From: Halorubrum sp. BOL3-1
GTDB lineage: Archaea; Halobacteriota; Halobacteria; Halobacteriales; Haloferacaceae
Reading direction: 5' to 3'
Length of the DNA: 64,000 nucleotides
Assembly: GCF_004114375.1 (NCBI RefSeq)
Contig: NZ_CP034692.1
Span: forward strand, 3,100,001-3,164,000
Shown: positions 53,833 to 61,895 of the stretch, in pieces
Position numbering within the stretch: the stretch's first letter is position 1
Layout: each line of letters begins with the position of its first letter
Notes under the pieces: model-generated
Told to the model about the DNA's origin: nothing
The model's database searches: none
Seen by the model: the letters and a program-made list of their open reading frames with translations, nothing else
Translations under genes and position numbers: made by a program

Positions 53833-54057
53833 TCAGTCGAGAGCGGCCAAGACGGTGTATCCCACGAGGAGGGTGACGAGCCAGAACACCGGCAACGGAG
53901 GGTCTTCGATCGGTGTGTGGGAGTGTACAGCGATACCGACGATTCCACCGAAGACCACGAACACGGGAGCCATAGCTTTCGCCCGCCGTGGATTGTTCCA
54001 GTGATCGAAGTCGGTAGAGAGCAGTCGGGACCGGAGTTTGTCTCGCAGCGAGGGCAT
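53833..54057 (-). CDS. small two-span membrane protein (74 residues)
   Basis: A charged start (MPSLRDKLRSRLLSTDFDHW) is followed by spans APVFVVFGGIVGIAVHSH and PVFWLVTLLVGYTVLAALD. Composition and pattern are typical of a haloarchaeal small membrane protein. An ATG codon immediately upstream (54060) is an alternative. Function unknown. Confidence 0.6.
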   Translation of the reverse strand: MPSLRDKLRSRLLSTDFDHWNNPRRAKAMAPVFVVFGGIVGIAVHSHTPIEDPPLPVFWLVTLLVGYTVLAALD

Positions 54058-54457
54058 CACTCGGGTGGTCGGAGCTGGGAGCGCACCGTCTTTGCTGGTA
54101 AGTTCGGGCGATTCCCGGACGACCGATTTCGTGACATCATCTCGACTCCGAGCGGGCTTACCGGTCGGACATCCGGTCGCACATCAGCACGTTTGGATGT
54201 CGAACTCACCAACATGGTACCACGCCAAAGCTCCTCGGACTAAACCCGTCTCATCTGTTTCGCGGATCGAAACAGGTACGAAAATACATTACTCACGCTT
54301 CGGTACCGGAGGGCACAGAACTGTTTCGGTCGGATATGACACCGAGTACCCTACGCACAGACGGGACCGTTTCATGGGGTGGTCGTCGCGTGAGCCGGCT
54401 TCGCTCCACGAGCCGCCGCCACAAATACTTTGACCGGATGAACCGTCGAGACGGTTA
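54058..54457. other. 400-base intergenic region, no gene supported
   Basis: Frames on the plus strand are Ser/Arg-rich and have no family motif. It holds the promoter regions of the kinase (plus) and of the small protein (minus). No clear signal was seen. Confidence 0.4.
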
Positions 54458-56098
54458 GTGATCGGTCCCGCCCTCGAATTCGGCGTCCGCGCGCTGGTGC
54501 CGGCGATCGCCGGACTCACATGTGTCATCTTTGGGGTCGCCGCGGTCCGTCGTCGGGGAGTCGCTGCCGACGCCTACGCCGACTTGGGAGTTCCGTTCGG
54601 TGCTTTGGCGATACTTTTCGGCGGATGCGGGATACTGTACGCCGGAGCGGTGGCGCTTGGGACGGTTGGGACGCCGTTGGTCGACTCGATATCGGACCGG
54701 ACGATGGGGTTCGTGGTGCGGATCGTTCTGCTCCCGTGGACGGTGTTCGCGCTTCGATACGTGGGTCGAGGCGAGTTGGTTACGCGACGTCGGGTCATCG
54801 CGGCAACCGGCGTGATCGTCACCCTGGCCGCGCTCGAAGCGGTCGCTATTCTCGGCCCCTACGGGATCACGGATCAGCAGCGCGAACTGATCAGCGTCGT
54901 GGCGTCCGTAATTGTACTGGGGGTTCTAGCGATCGTTTTCGCCGCCGCGTGGCTCGTGTTATCCACGGCGGGTCGGCACGATCGGTTCACGTGGTGGGAC
55001 GGACTTCTCGCCGTAGCGCCGGTGGCGATCCCCATGTTGGTGTTCCAGACCACTCGCCCGTCGACGCAGGCGTTCAACCGCCTGTTGAGCAGCCTCGGGT
55101 TCGGGCTCGTCGCCGTCGCGATCTGGTTGGTCACGGCGCGGTACGGCCTCCTCGCCGAGCGTCCCGGAACGGGGAGGCTCGGAGAGCGGGCGGCAGTGAG
55201 CGAGATGGACGAGCCGGTGTTCGTCGTCGACAGGGGCGGCCGGATCGCCAGATCGAACCCGGTTGCGAAGACCCTGTTCGGCCGTGTAGACGGCGAGACC
55301 CATCTCGACGACGTAACGGGCTTCACCACAGTGACGCTCGACGAACGCGAGACGGTCGAGTGTCAGACGACGGACGGACGACGGCGGTTCGATCCCCGGA
55401 TCACGGACCTTCGGAACGGCCGCGACGAACTCCTCGGACGAACGCTCACGCTGTTCGACGTGACCGAGAGAGAGATTCGGCGACAGCGTCTCCAGGTGTT
55501 AAACCGGATACTCAGACACAATCTCCGGAATCGACTCGACGTCATCAGGGCGCACGCCGAGGAGACGGAGAACGATCCGATCATCGACAACGCGGACCAA
55601 CTCGACCGACTGAGTACGGAGGCTCGTCGTCTCGAAGCGCTGATGCAGCGAGCTGACAGCACCGAGACGGAGATCAGCCTTGCCGGCGTCGTTACCGACG
55701 TGACAGACGGAATCAGCGACTCATACCCCGCAGCCGATGTACGGGTGGACGTTCCGAACGTGACCCTTGAGGTCGACCGCGATCTGTGTCGGTACGCCCT
55801 CGAACAGCTCGTCGAGAACGCAGTCGAGCACAACGACAAGGAGACACCAAACGTCGAGATCACCGGGTCGACGACAGACACCGGCGCACGGTTGATCGTC
55901 GCCGACGACGGTCCCGGCATCCCCGACACCGAAGTCAACGTTATCGCCTCCGGCACCGAGAGCGACCTCGCCCACGGGAGCGGCCTCGGGTTGTGGGGGG
56001 CAAACTGGGCGATCCGGACGGCCGGTGGCAGCCTCGCGTTCGAATCGAGCCGTCTCGGCGGTGCCGCCGTGGTCGTCGAGGTTCCCGGCCAGCCGTGA
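54458..56098 (+). CDS. 7TM-PAS sensor histidine kinase
   Basis: A 546-residue kinase with seven spans (about 8-230) and a PAS domain (MDEPVFVVDRGGRIARSNPV) closed by LTLFDVTEREI. The phosphoacceptor is VLNRILRHNLRNRLDVIRAH. The HATPase has LEQLVENAVEHNDKET (N box), ADDGPGIPDTEVNVI (G1) and SGLGLWGANWAIRTAGG (G2). It starts at a GTG. Its C-terminal region is close to the kinase at 59192-60829 (both have LGGAAV near the end). No regulator adjacent. Confidence 0.9.
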   Translation: MIGPALEFGVRALVPAIAGLTCVIFGVAAVRRRGVAADAYADLGVPFGALAILFGGCGILYAGAVALGTVGTPLVDSISDRTMGFVVRIVLLPWTVFALRYVGRGELVTRRRVIAATGVIVTLAALEAVAILGPYGITDQQRELISVVASVIVLGVLAIVFAAAWLVLSTAGRHDRFTWWDGLLAVAPVAIPMLVFQTTRPSTQAFNRLLSSLGFGLVAVAIWLVTARYGLLAERPGTGRLGERAAVSEMDEPVFVVDRGGRIARSNPVAKTLFGRVDGETHLDDVTGFTTVTLDERETVECQTTDGRRRFDPRITDLRNGRDELLGRTLTLFDVTEREIRRQRLQVLNRILRHNLRNRLDVIRAHAEETENDPIIDNADQLDRLSTEARRLEALMQRADSTETEISLAGVVTDVTDGISDSYPAADVRVDVPNVTLEVDRDLCRYALEQLVENAVEHNDKETPNVEITGSTTDTGARLIVADDGPGIPDTEVNVIASGTESDLAHGSGLGLWGANWAIRTAGGSLAFESSRLGGAAVVVEVPGQP

Positions 56099-56166
56099 CA
56101 GGTACTCTCGAGTTAGCGGATAATTTTCGCCGTCTTAACGGCTCGCCGTGACAGGGACAGCCTAGA

Positions 56167-56529
56167 TCAGACAGCTCCCTGAACCAGCGATCCGACCACC
56201 GGCGCGAGCCCGAACGCGAGGGTGACATACGTCAACGGGGCAAGCGACATCAGCGTTGTTCTGGGAACCGGAGCGAGAAGCGCAGTCAAGAGGAGAGTCA
56301 GGAGACCGACGACCGCACCGGCGAGAAGCGCCCGACCGAGACTCCGTTGGGGGAGTCCGACAAGAGCGCCCAGGACGAACAGCCCGCTCCAGTGGACGGA
56401 CGCCACCGCGAGTCCGATCCCGACGCCGGACAGTGTTGTGATCCACCGGCAGCGGTCGATGGTCCTCACCGCTCGCAGCCCATTTGTGACAGCGACGACT
56501 GGGGCTCGCGCGCGGCTCCGAAGGGTCAC
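56167..56529 (-). CDS. membrane protein of about four spans
   Basis: A 120-residue protein: a basic start (MTLRSRARAPVVAVTNGLRA), then spans LSGVGIGLAVASVHWSGLFV, ALLAGAVVGLLTLLLTALLA and LTYVTLAFGLAPVVGSLVQG. It starts at a GTG that overlaps the stop of a 45-residue upstream ORF (GTGA), so they are likely an operon. No family recognised. Confidence 0.6.
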   Translation of the reverse strand: MTLRSRARAPVVAVTNGLRAVRTIDRCRWITTLSGVGIGLAVASVHWSGLFVLGALVGLPQRSLGRALLAGAVVGLLTLLLTALLAPVPRTTLMSLAPLTYVTLAFGLAPVVGSLVQGAV

Positions 56530-56663
56530 GACACACCACCCGTAACGACAACCGGGGCGACCCCGGACAGGAATCGGCTGATCGGGCTACTGGCGACAGC
56601 GAGCGGGGTGCCAGCGGCGACCAGACCAGCCAACCCCCGGCGCGTGTATTCGTAACTGGTCAC
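56526..56663 (-). CDS. small membrane-like protein (45 residues)
   Basis: MTSYEYTRRGLAGLVAAGTP, then LAVASSPISRFLSGVAPVVV and TGGVS, starting at a GTG. It ends in a TGA overlapping the next gene's GTG by four bases. This coupling is common in real operons and supports it despite its length. One or two hydrophobic segments are visible. Function unknown. Confidence 0.5.
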   Translation of the reverse strand: MTSYEYTRRGLAGLVAAGTPLAVASSPISRFLSGVAPVVVTGGVS

Positions 56664-56968
56664 GTATGAGCGCAGCCTTCGTCGGATCAAATAAGCCGGA
56701 GCACCGTTTCAGACACCGAGACAGCGCCGTTTTGGCGGCTCGGGCGTGATGACGACAGGAAAGGAGACACAAACGATCGCTCGCTACAGAGGCTAAACGG
56801 CTTTGTTCAGTTTCTCTGTTAGCAACACCTGAGTTCGATGATCCACGGGTCAGACGCTCGTCGCGCTGACTACTACCATCCCGGATTATACATATATACT
56901 TTTCTTCCCGTTTCGACGGAGACAACGCCGCTACCCGTTATTTGACGGCGCTGTTCCAGATCGGGAGT
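56664..56968. other. divergent promoter region, no gene seen
   Basis: This separates the 45-residue gene (minus) from the sensor-domain gene (plus). A CTTATTTGA box on the minus strand, near 56690, is a candidate TATA for the minus unit. An AT-rich patch near 56890 may serve the plus gene. Confidence 0.35.
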
Positions 56969-57673
56969 ATGGCGAATCACGTGTCACAGTCCAACGGAAC
57001 AGGCTCTCGATTCAGATGGCTCTTGGGTGTCCCGTTCCGAGCACAGACGTATCGCAACGTCGCGTTCCTACTGCTAGCGTTTCCGCTCGGAGTGTCGTAC
57101 TTCGTCGCCGTCACCGTCGGCCTCTCCGTCGGCGCCGGTCTCTCCGTCACGCTTGTGGGGATACCGCTGGTGCTCGTAACGCTGCTGGCCGTCGGGTATA
57201 TCGGGCGGGCGGAAGCGCTCCTCGCCTCGTGGTTGCTCCCGGTCGCGATCGACGCCCCTGAAGTACCGGCTCCGACCACCGAAGACGACCTGACCTCACT
57301 CGACGGTCTGGCAACCGTCGCCGGACGCCTCGTCGCGTCGCGGATCACGCGGACGAGTCTCGCGTACGTTTTGCTAAAGTTCGTGTTCGGCGTCGTCGCG
57401 TTCACCGTCGTAGTAACGGCGTTCAGCATTATCGGATCGCTGCTCGCGATGCCGTTCCTCTATGATGCTCCGAACGCGGGATACTCGCTCGGCTCGTACA
57501 CCGTCGATTCCCTCGAACATGCCCTCGTCGGCGGCGGCCTCGGAGTCGTCCTCCTTTTCGCTGTACTCCACCTACTGAACGGGCTAGCGCGGCTGGGTGG
57601 AGTCCTCGCCGAAACCCTGCTCGCGTCCGAAGCCGATTCGGTGACCGCGGTCAAGGGAGAAGCGTCGCAATGA
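56969..57673 (+). CDS. sensor-domain membrane protein
   Basis: A 234-residue protein starting MANHVSQSNGTGSRFRWLLG. It has about four spans, with the pattern RAQTYRNVAFLLLAFPLGVS, VGIPLVLVTLLAVGYIGRAE and GVVLLFAVLHLLNGLARLGG. These match the putative Sensor domain (PF13796-type) that also heads some bacterial two-component kinases. The next gene, a broken CPBP protease, overlaps its stop (ATGA), so they formed an operon. The upstream TTG-start extension was rejected. Confidence 0.7.
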   Translation: MANHVSQSNGTGSRFRWLLGVPFRAQTYRNVAFLLLAFPLGVSYFVAVTVGLSVGAGLSVTLVGIPLVLVTLLAVGYIGRAEALLASWLLPVAIDAPEVPAPTTEDDLTSLDGLATVAGRLVASRITRTSLAYVLLKFVFGVVAFTVVVTAFSIIGSLLAMPFLYDAPNAGYSLGSYTVDSLEHALVGGGLGVVLLFAVLHLLNGLARLGGVLAETLLASEADSVTAVKGEASQ

Positions 57674-58211
57674 GCGTAATCGATCGGCCCGGGAGTGGCC
57701 GGACGGGGTCGGACGCGATCGTGCGCGTTCTCCCGGCGTTCGTCGTGTTCTTCGCGGTGTAGATCGGACTCGGGCAGCTGATCGCGTCCGTCCCGACGCC
57801 GTCGATACTCGTCAATCTCCCGGGGAACTTGGCCGTGCCGGCGTCGTCGGATCGACGCTCCTGTTCGGGATAGTTCACCTCGGCGCCGGAGCCAGCGGCC
57901 TCTCGGCGGTAGTCGTGGTGTTACAGGCGGTCGTCGCCGGTCTCTACTTCGGTCTCGCGCACGTACTCACCGGGAGCCTCGCGCTCCCTGTCGGGATCCA
58001 CTTGTCGACGAACCTCTGGACGGCGGTGGTATTCGGGCAGCCAGACAGCGGGTTTCCGGCCGCGTTCAGACTGACGCCTCCGTTTGATTTTGGGGCGGAT
58101 CTCCTCGTTATCATGCTTCTTCCAGCCGGAGCACTCGTTGCCGCAGTGTTCGGCTGGGTTCGAGTGACGCGTGGGAACTTCCCGAAGGTGTCGCTCAGTC
58201 GCGGTAGTTGA
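57670..58211 (+). pseudogene. CPBP protease gene, broken
   Basis: It begins MSVIDRPGSGRTGSDAIVRV, then LPAFVVFFAV and an in-frame TAG at 57760-57762, then IGLGQLIASVPTPSILVNLP. After a frame change it gives LLFGIVHLGAGASGLSAVVV, LYFGLAHVLTGSLALPVGIH and LSTNLWTAVVF. The His motifs of the family remain, but the EExxxR segment between the two parts is missing. So it has both a stop and a deletion and is dead. It overlaps the sensor-domain gene by ATGA. Confidence 0.75.
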
Positions 58212-58459
58212 GGCAAACAGCGGAGAGATCGTTTATTGACGGTCAGGGTACGGATTGACGTGGCATCTGTGGTCGTCGATCAAATTGGTATTCTCGGTGG
58301 TAGTAGCCGATGTCAAACCGAAGAGAAGGGGCACGGACGGCGATCAGTAGTGACCGACTGCCGACGGACGGAGCCGGAAGACGTCTGCGGAGGGTGGGCA
58401 GGAAGCGTCAACGGGGGGAGAGAGGGAAGCCGATCGGGGGCAGGGAGCAGCTGACCTCG

Positions 58460-58482
58460 GCCCGTCGGGGACGACGACGGGC
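58460..58482 (+). other. conserved stem-loop, copy A
   Basis: GCCCGT and ACGGGC form a 6-bp stem with an 11-base loop. The same stem and loop length occur at 61183-61205 with a different loop sequence. Both are followed by AACTGTA and CAATAACCCCGGA. It could be a structured RNA element or terminator; direction is not established. Confidence 0.45.
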
Positions 58483-58585
58483 AACTGTACCAAGGTGCGG
58501 GAGCAACCAATAACCCCGGAGCGTGTTTCATTGATAGAAACAGTCCACGGGAATGGATCCGAAGCGGAAGGGGCCGAATTTATTT

Positions 58586-58610
58586 CACGGCTAAGGTCGT
58601 GGGCTTTCTC
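58586..58610 (-). mobile_element. decayed IS200/IS605-type hairpin
   Basis: The minus strand reads GAGAAAGCCCACGACCTTAG then CCGTG, similar to the hairpins at 28670 and 53445 but with a mismatched stem. It is probably an older relic. A short open frame over it, ending a few dozen codons past AHDLSRE, mimics the other copy. Confidence 0.4.
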
Positions 58611-58651
58611 ATTAGACCACTGTGAGAGCGTGGGATTGGTCCGTTCCGGCG

Positions 58652-58996
58652 TTAACAATCGAAACTAACCGCGGCGTCGATATCCCCGTCATCCAGCGAC
58701 ACAGAAAGGTGCTGAGCAGAGGCGGCGAACTGCTTGCGGTGGTGTCCGTCGGGGGCTATTTGATACTCGCTCGCGACCAAGCCGGCCTCCAAGAGTTGGT
58801 TGAGACGACGGTAGGCCGTCGCTCGGGAGACGTCGGCTGCCTCCGCCACAGCGCGGCCACCGCGAGGCTGTTCCGAGACCGCCTCGAACACGCGCCGCGT
58901 GTACTCATCGCCGAACAGATCGAGCAGCTGTTCTGCCGACAACTCGGGTTCGGGTTCCTCAGTGCGACCATGACTTGGCTGCTGTCGTACTGCCAT
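58652..58996 (-). CDS. winged-helix regulator, copy A
   Basis: A 114-residue ArsR-like HTH: LSAEQLLDLFGDEYTRRVFE, AVSEQPRGGRAVAEAADVSR, ATAYRRLNQLLEAGLVASEY and DGHHRKQFAASAQHLSVSLD. The recognition helix is SRATAYRRLNQL. The near-identical copy is at 61551-61895. Such proteins pair with kinases or membrane sensors in haloarchaea, and the 7TM kinase lies between the two copies. A perfect palindrome ACCGTACGGT (59003-59012) lies just before the start codon and could be an autoregulatory operator. Confidence 0.85.
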   Translation of the reverse strand: MAVRQQPSHGRTEEPEPELSAEQLLDLFGDEYTRRVFEAVSEQPRGGRAVAEAADVSRATAYRRLNQLLEAGLVASEYQIAPDGHHRKQFAASAQHLSVSLDDGDIDAAVSFDC

Positions 58997-59002
58997 ATAA
59001 TT

Positions 59003-59034
59003 ACCGTACGGTGGGACACCCTTGGTGGGATATG
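59003..59034 (-). promoter_or_regulatory. promoter and operator of HTH copy A
   Basis: On the minus strand a CATATC box at 59034-59029 lies about 35 bases before the ATG at 58996. Between them are CACC-CTT-GGTG (59017-59027) and the perfect palindrome ACCGTACGGT (59003-59012). Copy B keeps the TATA region and most of the first repeat but not the second palindrome. Confidence 0.45.
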
Positions 59035-59191
59035 CTCAGTATCCAGAGTTCCTCGCGAGCGCGTATCTAACTATACAGACGCCGGTAGTTGCCGATCTAT
59101 CGTCGCAGCGGCACAGCGCGGGAGCTCACTCTTTCAGGAGTGGGAGAAAGCGTGTGCGTCCCGTACGGCGTTCCACTGGGCCAGTCGCCGC

Positions 59192-60829
59192 TCAGTCGTC
59201 GCGAGTCGGGAATTCCATCGAGACCGCCGCACCGCCGAGTTGGCTCTCGTCGATCGTCAATTTCCCGCCGAGCGACTGGACAGCCCAACTTGCTCCCCAG
59301 AGCCCGAATGACGTCGCATGCTTGAGCTTGCTCTCGGACCCACTTCGGACTACCGCAGCCTCGTGCTCCGGGATTCCGGGGCCGTTGTCCGCGACGGTGA
59401 GACGGACCCCCAGTGCCGTTGACTCACCAGTAACCTCGACGCAGGCGGTCTCCGCGTCGTTGTGCTCGACGGCGTTCTCGACGACGTTTCTGAGGGCGTA
59501 TCCCAACAGCTCCCAGTCGAGCGAGATGTCAACAGACGGAACTGAGACGGTCAGGTCGGCCGGGATGTCTGCCGGGACTGCGTCTGTGACCACCGACTGA
59601 GCGAACTCTTCGAGCGACCGCGTAGTGCGGTTCGAATCCCGGTCGCCGACCAGCTTTTCGACTTGTCTGGCGTTCGAACTCAGCTCCTCGAGCTCGTCGG
59701 CGACTGCGGTGATCCGGTTGAGTTGCTCAGTCGTGTCGTGTGCCGTATCCGTAGCAAGGTCGACACGAGCTTTGATCGCACTGAGTTCGTTTCGAATGTT
59801 GTGTCGCAGAATACGATTGAGAACTTGGATACGTTGACTGCGTAGCTCTTTTTCCGTGACATCGATGAGCGTGACGGTGGTTCCGAGTCGCTGTCCGGTT
59901 CCCCCTGTGACGGTGGATGTCCGTGGATCGAACCGGCGGTATCCCTCGTTCGTTCGGCAATCAAAAATTCCCCGATTCGAGAGGTCCGAGACGTTCCTGT
60001 CGAGGATGTCGACCGCCTGTCGTCCTGTGACTGCTTGACCGAAGAGCGTCGTGGCCGCCTCGTTAGCTTTCGTGATCCGCCCGTCGGTGTCGGCGACGAG
60101 GACCGGTTCGTTCATGTTCGAAATAGCCGCGCGGACGCCTATCCGACCGGTACCCGGGCGTCGACGGAGAGCGTCGTACCTCGTGACAGCGGCCCAGAAT
60201 CCACCGGCACCAAGGAGGAACACACTCGCGTTGACGAGTTTGCGAACGAGAAGACCGGATTCGAGCGTCTGCGCAGCCGTCATGAGTGCGACGATCGGGA
60301 GAACAACGGCGATGCTCTGTCCCATCGGTATCCCGGCGTACCGGTACGTCGACAGCAAGACCGCTCCCACGACGGCGAACGCCACAGCGGTGACCAACAA
60401 GAAACCCATTCCGATGGCTCCGGTCGCGAGTTCCGGAAGGTCCAGCGCTTCCATGACATTGCCGACGAAGACGAGCGTTAAGACGCCGATATAGACGGCG
60501 GCAGCGACGACGCGACGGAGGTTCAACAGATGGTCACGACCGGCGTATCGGAGCGCGAACACCGCCCACGGAACCAACACGACCATTCCGAGAAACAGCG
60601 TCAAAAGCGAGTGTGCCCCGTTCGTAATGGCTGACTCGTACAGCGGAAACGAAACGAGGGGGAGCGAAAACAGCGTAACGGTAAGCAGAAACGGGAGAAG
60701 GAGGTCAGGCTGGCGACTGTCGGATTCGTTCCGAGACGCGACGGTCAGCCGGACCGCGAGTCCAGCAACTACGACTCCGGAGAGAAACGTAACTCCTGTC
60801 GACAGCGCGTCCAACGGGAGCGAAACCAT
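59192..60829 (-). CDS. 7TM-PAS sensor histidine kinase between two HTH genes
   Basis: A 545-residue kinase starting MVSLPLDALSTGVTFLSGVV, with seven spans (about 5-220) and a PAS domain (NMNEPVLVADTDGRITKANE) closed by VTLIDVTEKEL. The phosphoacceptor is VLNRILRHNIRNELSAIKAR. The HATPase has LRNVVENAVEHNDAET (N box), ADNGPGIPEHEAAVV (G1) and TSFGLWGASWAVQSLGG (G2, with Ser-Phe-Gly where others have Gly-Leu-Gly). A GTATATGT box (60858-60865, minus strand) 32 bases upstream of the ATG favours this start. It probably signals to one or both HTH proteins or an unlinked regulator. Confidence 0.9.
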   Translation of the reverse strand: MVSLPLDALSTGVTFLSGVVVAGLAVRLTVASRNESDSRQPDLLLPFLLTVTLFSLPLVSFPLYESAITNGAHSLLTLFLGMVVLVPWAVFALRYAGRDHLLNLRRVVAAAVYIGVLTLVFVGNVMEALDLPELATGAIGMGFLLVTAVAFAVVGAVLLSTYRYAGIPMGQSIAVVLPIVALMTAAQTLESGLLVRKLVNASVFLLGAGGFWAAVTRYDALRRRPGTGRIGVRAAISNMNEPVLVADTDGRITKANEAATTLFGQAVTGRQAVDILDRNVSDLSNRGIFDCRTNEGYRRFDPRTSTVTGGTGQRLGTTVTLIDVTEKELRSQRIQVLNRILRHNIRNELSAIKARVDLATDTAHDTTEQLNRITAVADELEELSSNARQVEKLVGDRDSNRTTRSLEEFAQSVVTDAVPADIPADLTVSVPSVDISLDWELLGYALRNVVENAVEHNDAETACVEVTGESTALGVRLTVADNGPGIPEHEAAVVRSGSESKLKHATSFGLWGASWAVQSLGGKLTIDESQLGGAAVSMEFPTRDD

Positions 60830-61550
60830 CCTAGCAGAGACATTCTGATGGAGTAACGTATATGTAGTGACGGTCTCGCCCGCAAAAGACAACGGGGATC
60901 TGACGGGGGAGGGCACACGTTGGGAGGAGATGGGGACCGACGACGGGTAGGGTATCTCGTCCCCCGGACGGCCACACGTCGAACGGAGTGTCGGAGACCG
61001 TCGGCTGAACCGACGTTCTCAGGGGTATCAATCGGTACCGAGCTGAAAGGAGTAGCATGGACGGCGACCAGCGGGGACTGATCGCCCGATGGGTGGAGAC
61101 GAAGCGTTTTGGCGGAGAGCTGACGGGGAGCGTCAGCGGGGGAGGTTGAAAGCCGGTTGGGGGGAGCGAACGGCTGACCTAAGCCCGTCGTGTGCCATAA
61201 CGGGCAACTGTATCAACGGGTGGGTACAATCAATAACCCCGGACCGTGTTTCGCCGTCGGCAACAAACCGCCTCGGACAGATCCGTGCTCAGGATGAGAG
61301 CAATGCGATCGACAAGAGGTCGCAGAACGATGTCAGCTTCATCCTACCGATAAATGGGTGGAATTTCGCGTCGCCACCGTTATAAGGGGGCTGAGTTGCC
61401 GTTCGGAGAATGGTGACGAAGCGGCCATACGAAAATTCAGCTGGGTCAGATGGAACCACCTGGGTGTCAATCCCCGAGGTACTCGGCCTGCTCTGCCCGT
61501 AGATGACACTGAACTATCCGCGAGACCGAAGGAATCAGTGCGGTTCGGCG
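60830..61550. other. 721-base non-coding region with copy B of the stem-loop
   Basis: The kinase promoter lies at the left. From about 61050 the sequence matches 58300-58600. A 31-codon frame with a good Shine-Dalgarno (ATG at 61057, ending TGA at 61152) exists but is probably not a gene, as the other copy does not keep it. No other gene seen. Confidence 0.5.
61183..61205 (+). other. conserved stem-loop, copy B
   Basis: GCCCGT and ACGGGC with an 11-base loop whose sequence differs from copy A (CGTGTGCCATA against CGGGGACGACG). Both loops are the same length. The flanking AACTGTA and CAATAACCCCGGA are conserved. Stem conserved, loop free: this hints at structural constraint. Confidence 0.45.
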
Positions 61551-61895
61551 TTAGCGACCGAAACTGATGGCGGCATCGATGTCGCCGCCGTCCAGCGAGA
61601 TGGATAGGTGCTGAACGGAGGCGGCGAACTGCTTGCGATGGTGCCCGTCGGGCGCAATGTGGTACTCGCTCGTGACTAAGCCGGCGTCTCGAAGGTCGTT
61701 GAGACGCCGGTACGCCGTCGCTCGGGAAACATTGGCTGCCTCCGCCACGGCGCGACCGCCACGAGGCTGTTCCGAAACCGCCTCGAACACTCGCCGCGTG
61801 TACTCGTCGCCGAACAGATCGAGCAGCTGTTCCGTCGATAACTCGGGTGCTGATTCTTCCGTGCGGTCGTGACGCGACTGCTGTCGCACTGCCAT
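61551..61895 (-). CDS. winged-helix regulator, copy B
   Basis: A 114-residue paralogue of the 58652-58996 product: LSTEQLLDLFGDEYTRRVFE, AVSEQPRGGRAVAEAANVSR, ATAYRRLNDLRDAGLVTSEY and DGHHRKQFAASVQHLSISLD. The recognition helix is SRATAYRRLNDL. Differences are mostly conservative (for example NQLLEAGL against NDLRDAGL). It lies upstream of the kinase on the same strand, whereas copy A lies downstream. The promoter region (GGTGGGATATGCT) is conserved with copy A. Confidence 0.85.
   Translation of the reverse strand: MAVRQQSRHDRTEESAPELSTEQLLDLFGDEYTRRVFEAVSEQPRGGRAVAEAANVSRATAYRRLNDLRDAGLVTSEYHIAPDGHHRKQFAASVQHLSISLDGGDIDAAISFGR

Larger units (their letters stand above)
58212..58651. other. 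non-coding region downstream of HTH copy A
   Basis: It carries the first copy of the conserved stem-loop (58460-58482) and the IS605-type relic (58586-58610). No coding frame was supported. It resembles the region at 61050-61550. Confidence 0.5.
58300..59083. repeat. duplicated HTH module, copy A
   Basis: It contains the HTH gene at 58652-58996, its promoter and the downstream non-coding region. The counterpart is 61050-61979. The proteins differ at about 15-20 positions out of 114. The non-coding parts share blocks such as ACGGGCAACTGTA, CAATAACCCCGGA and CTTGGTGGGATATGCT. Boundaries are estimated by eye. Confidence 0.65.

Noticed and set aside
54520-55656. 378-codon open frame on the plus strand
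   Set aside because: It is Arg/Gly-rich and overlaps the kinase at 54458-56098 in another frame; a GC-rich shadow.
59620-59650. tRNA T-arm-like sequence GGTTCGAATCCCG
   Set aside because: It lies in a clear kinase coding frame (Arg-Asp-Ser-Asn-Arg) and no acceptor stem, D arm or anticodon arm can be built around it.
61057-61152. 31-codon ORF with a good Shine-Dalgarno
   Set aside because: The paralogous region at 58.3 kb does not keep an ATG or open frame, so coding is unlikely.
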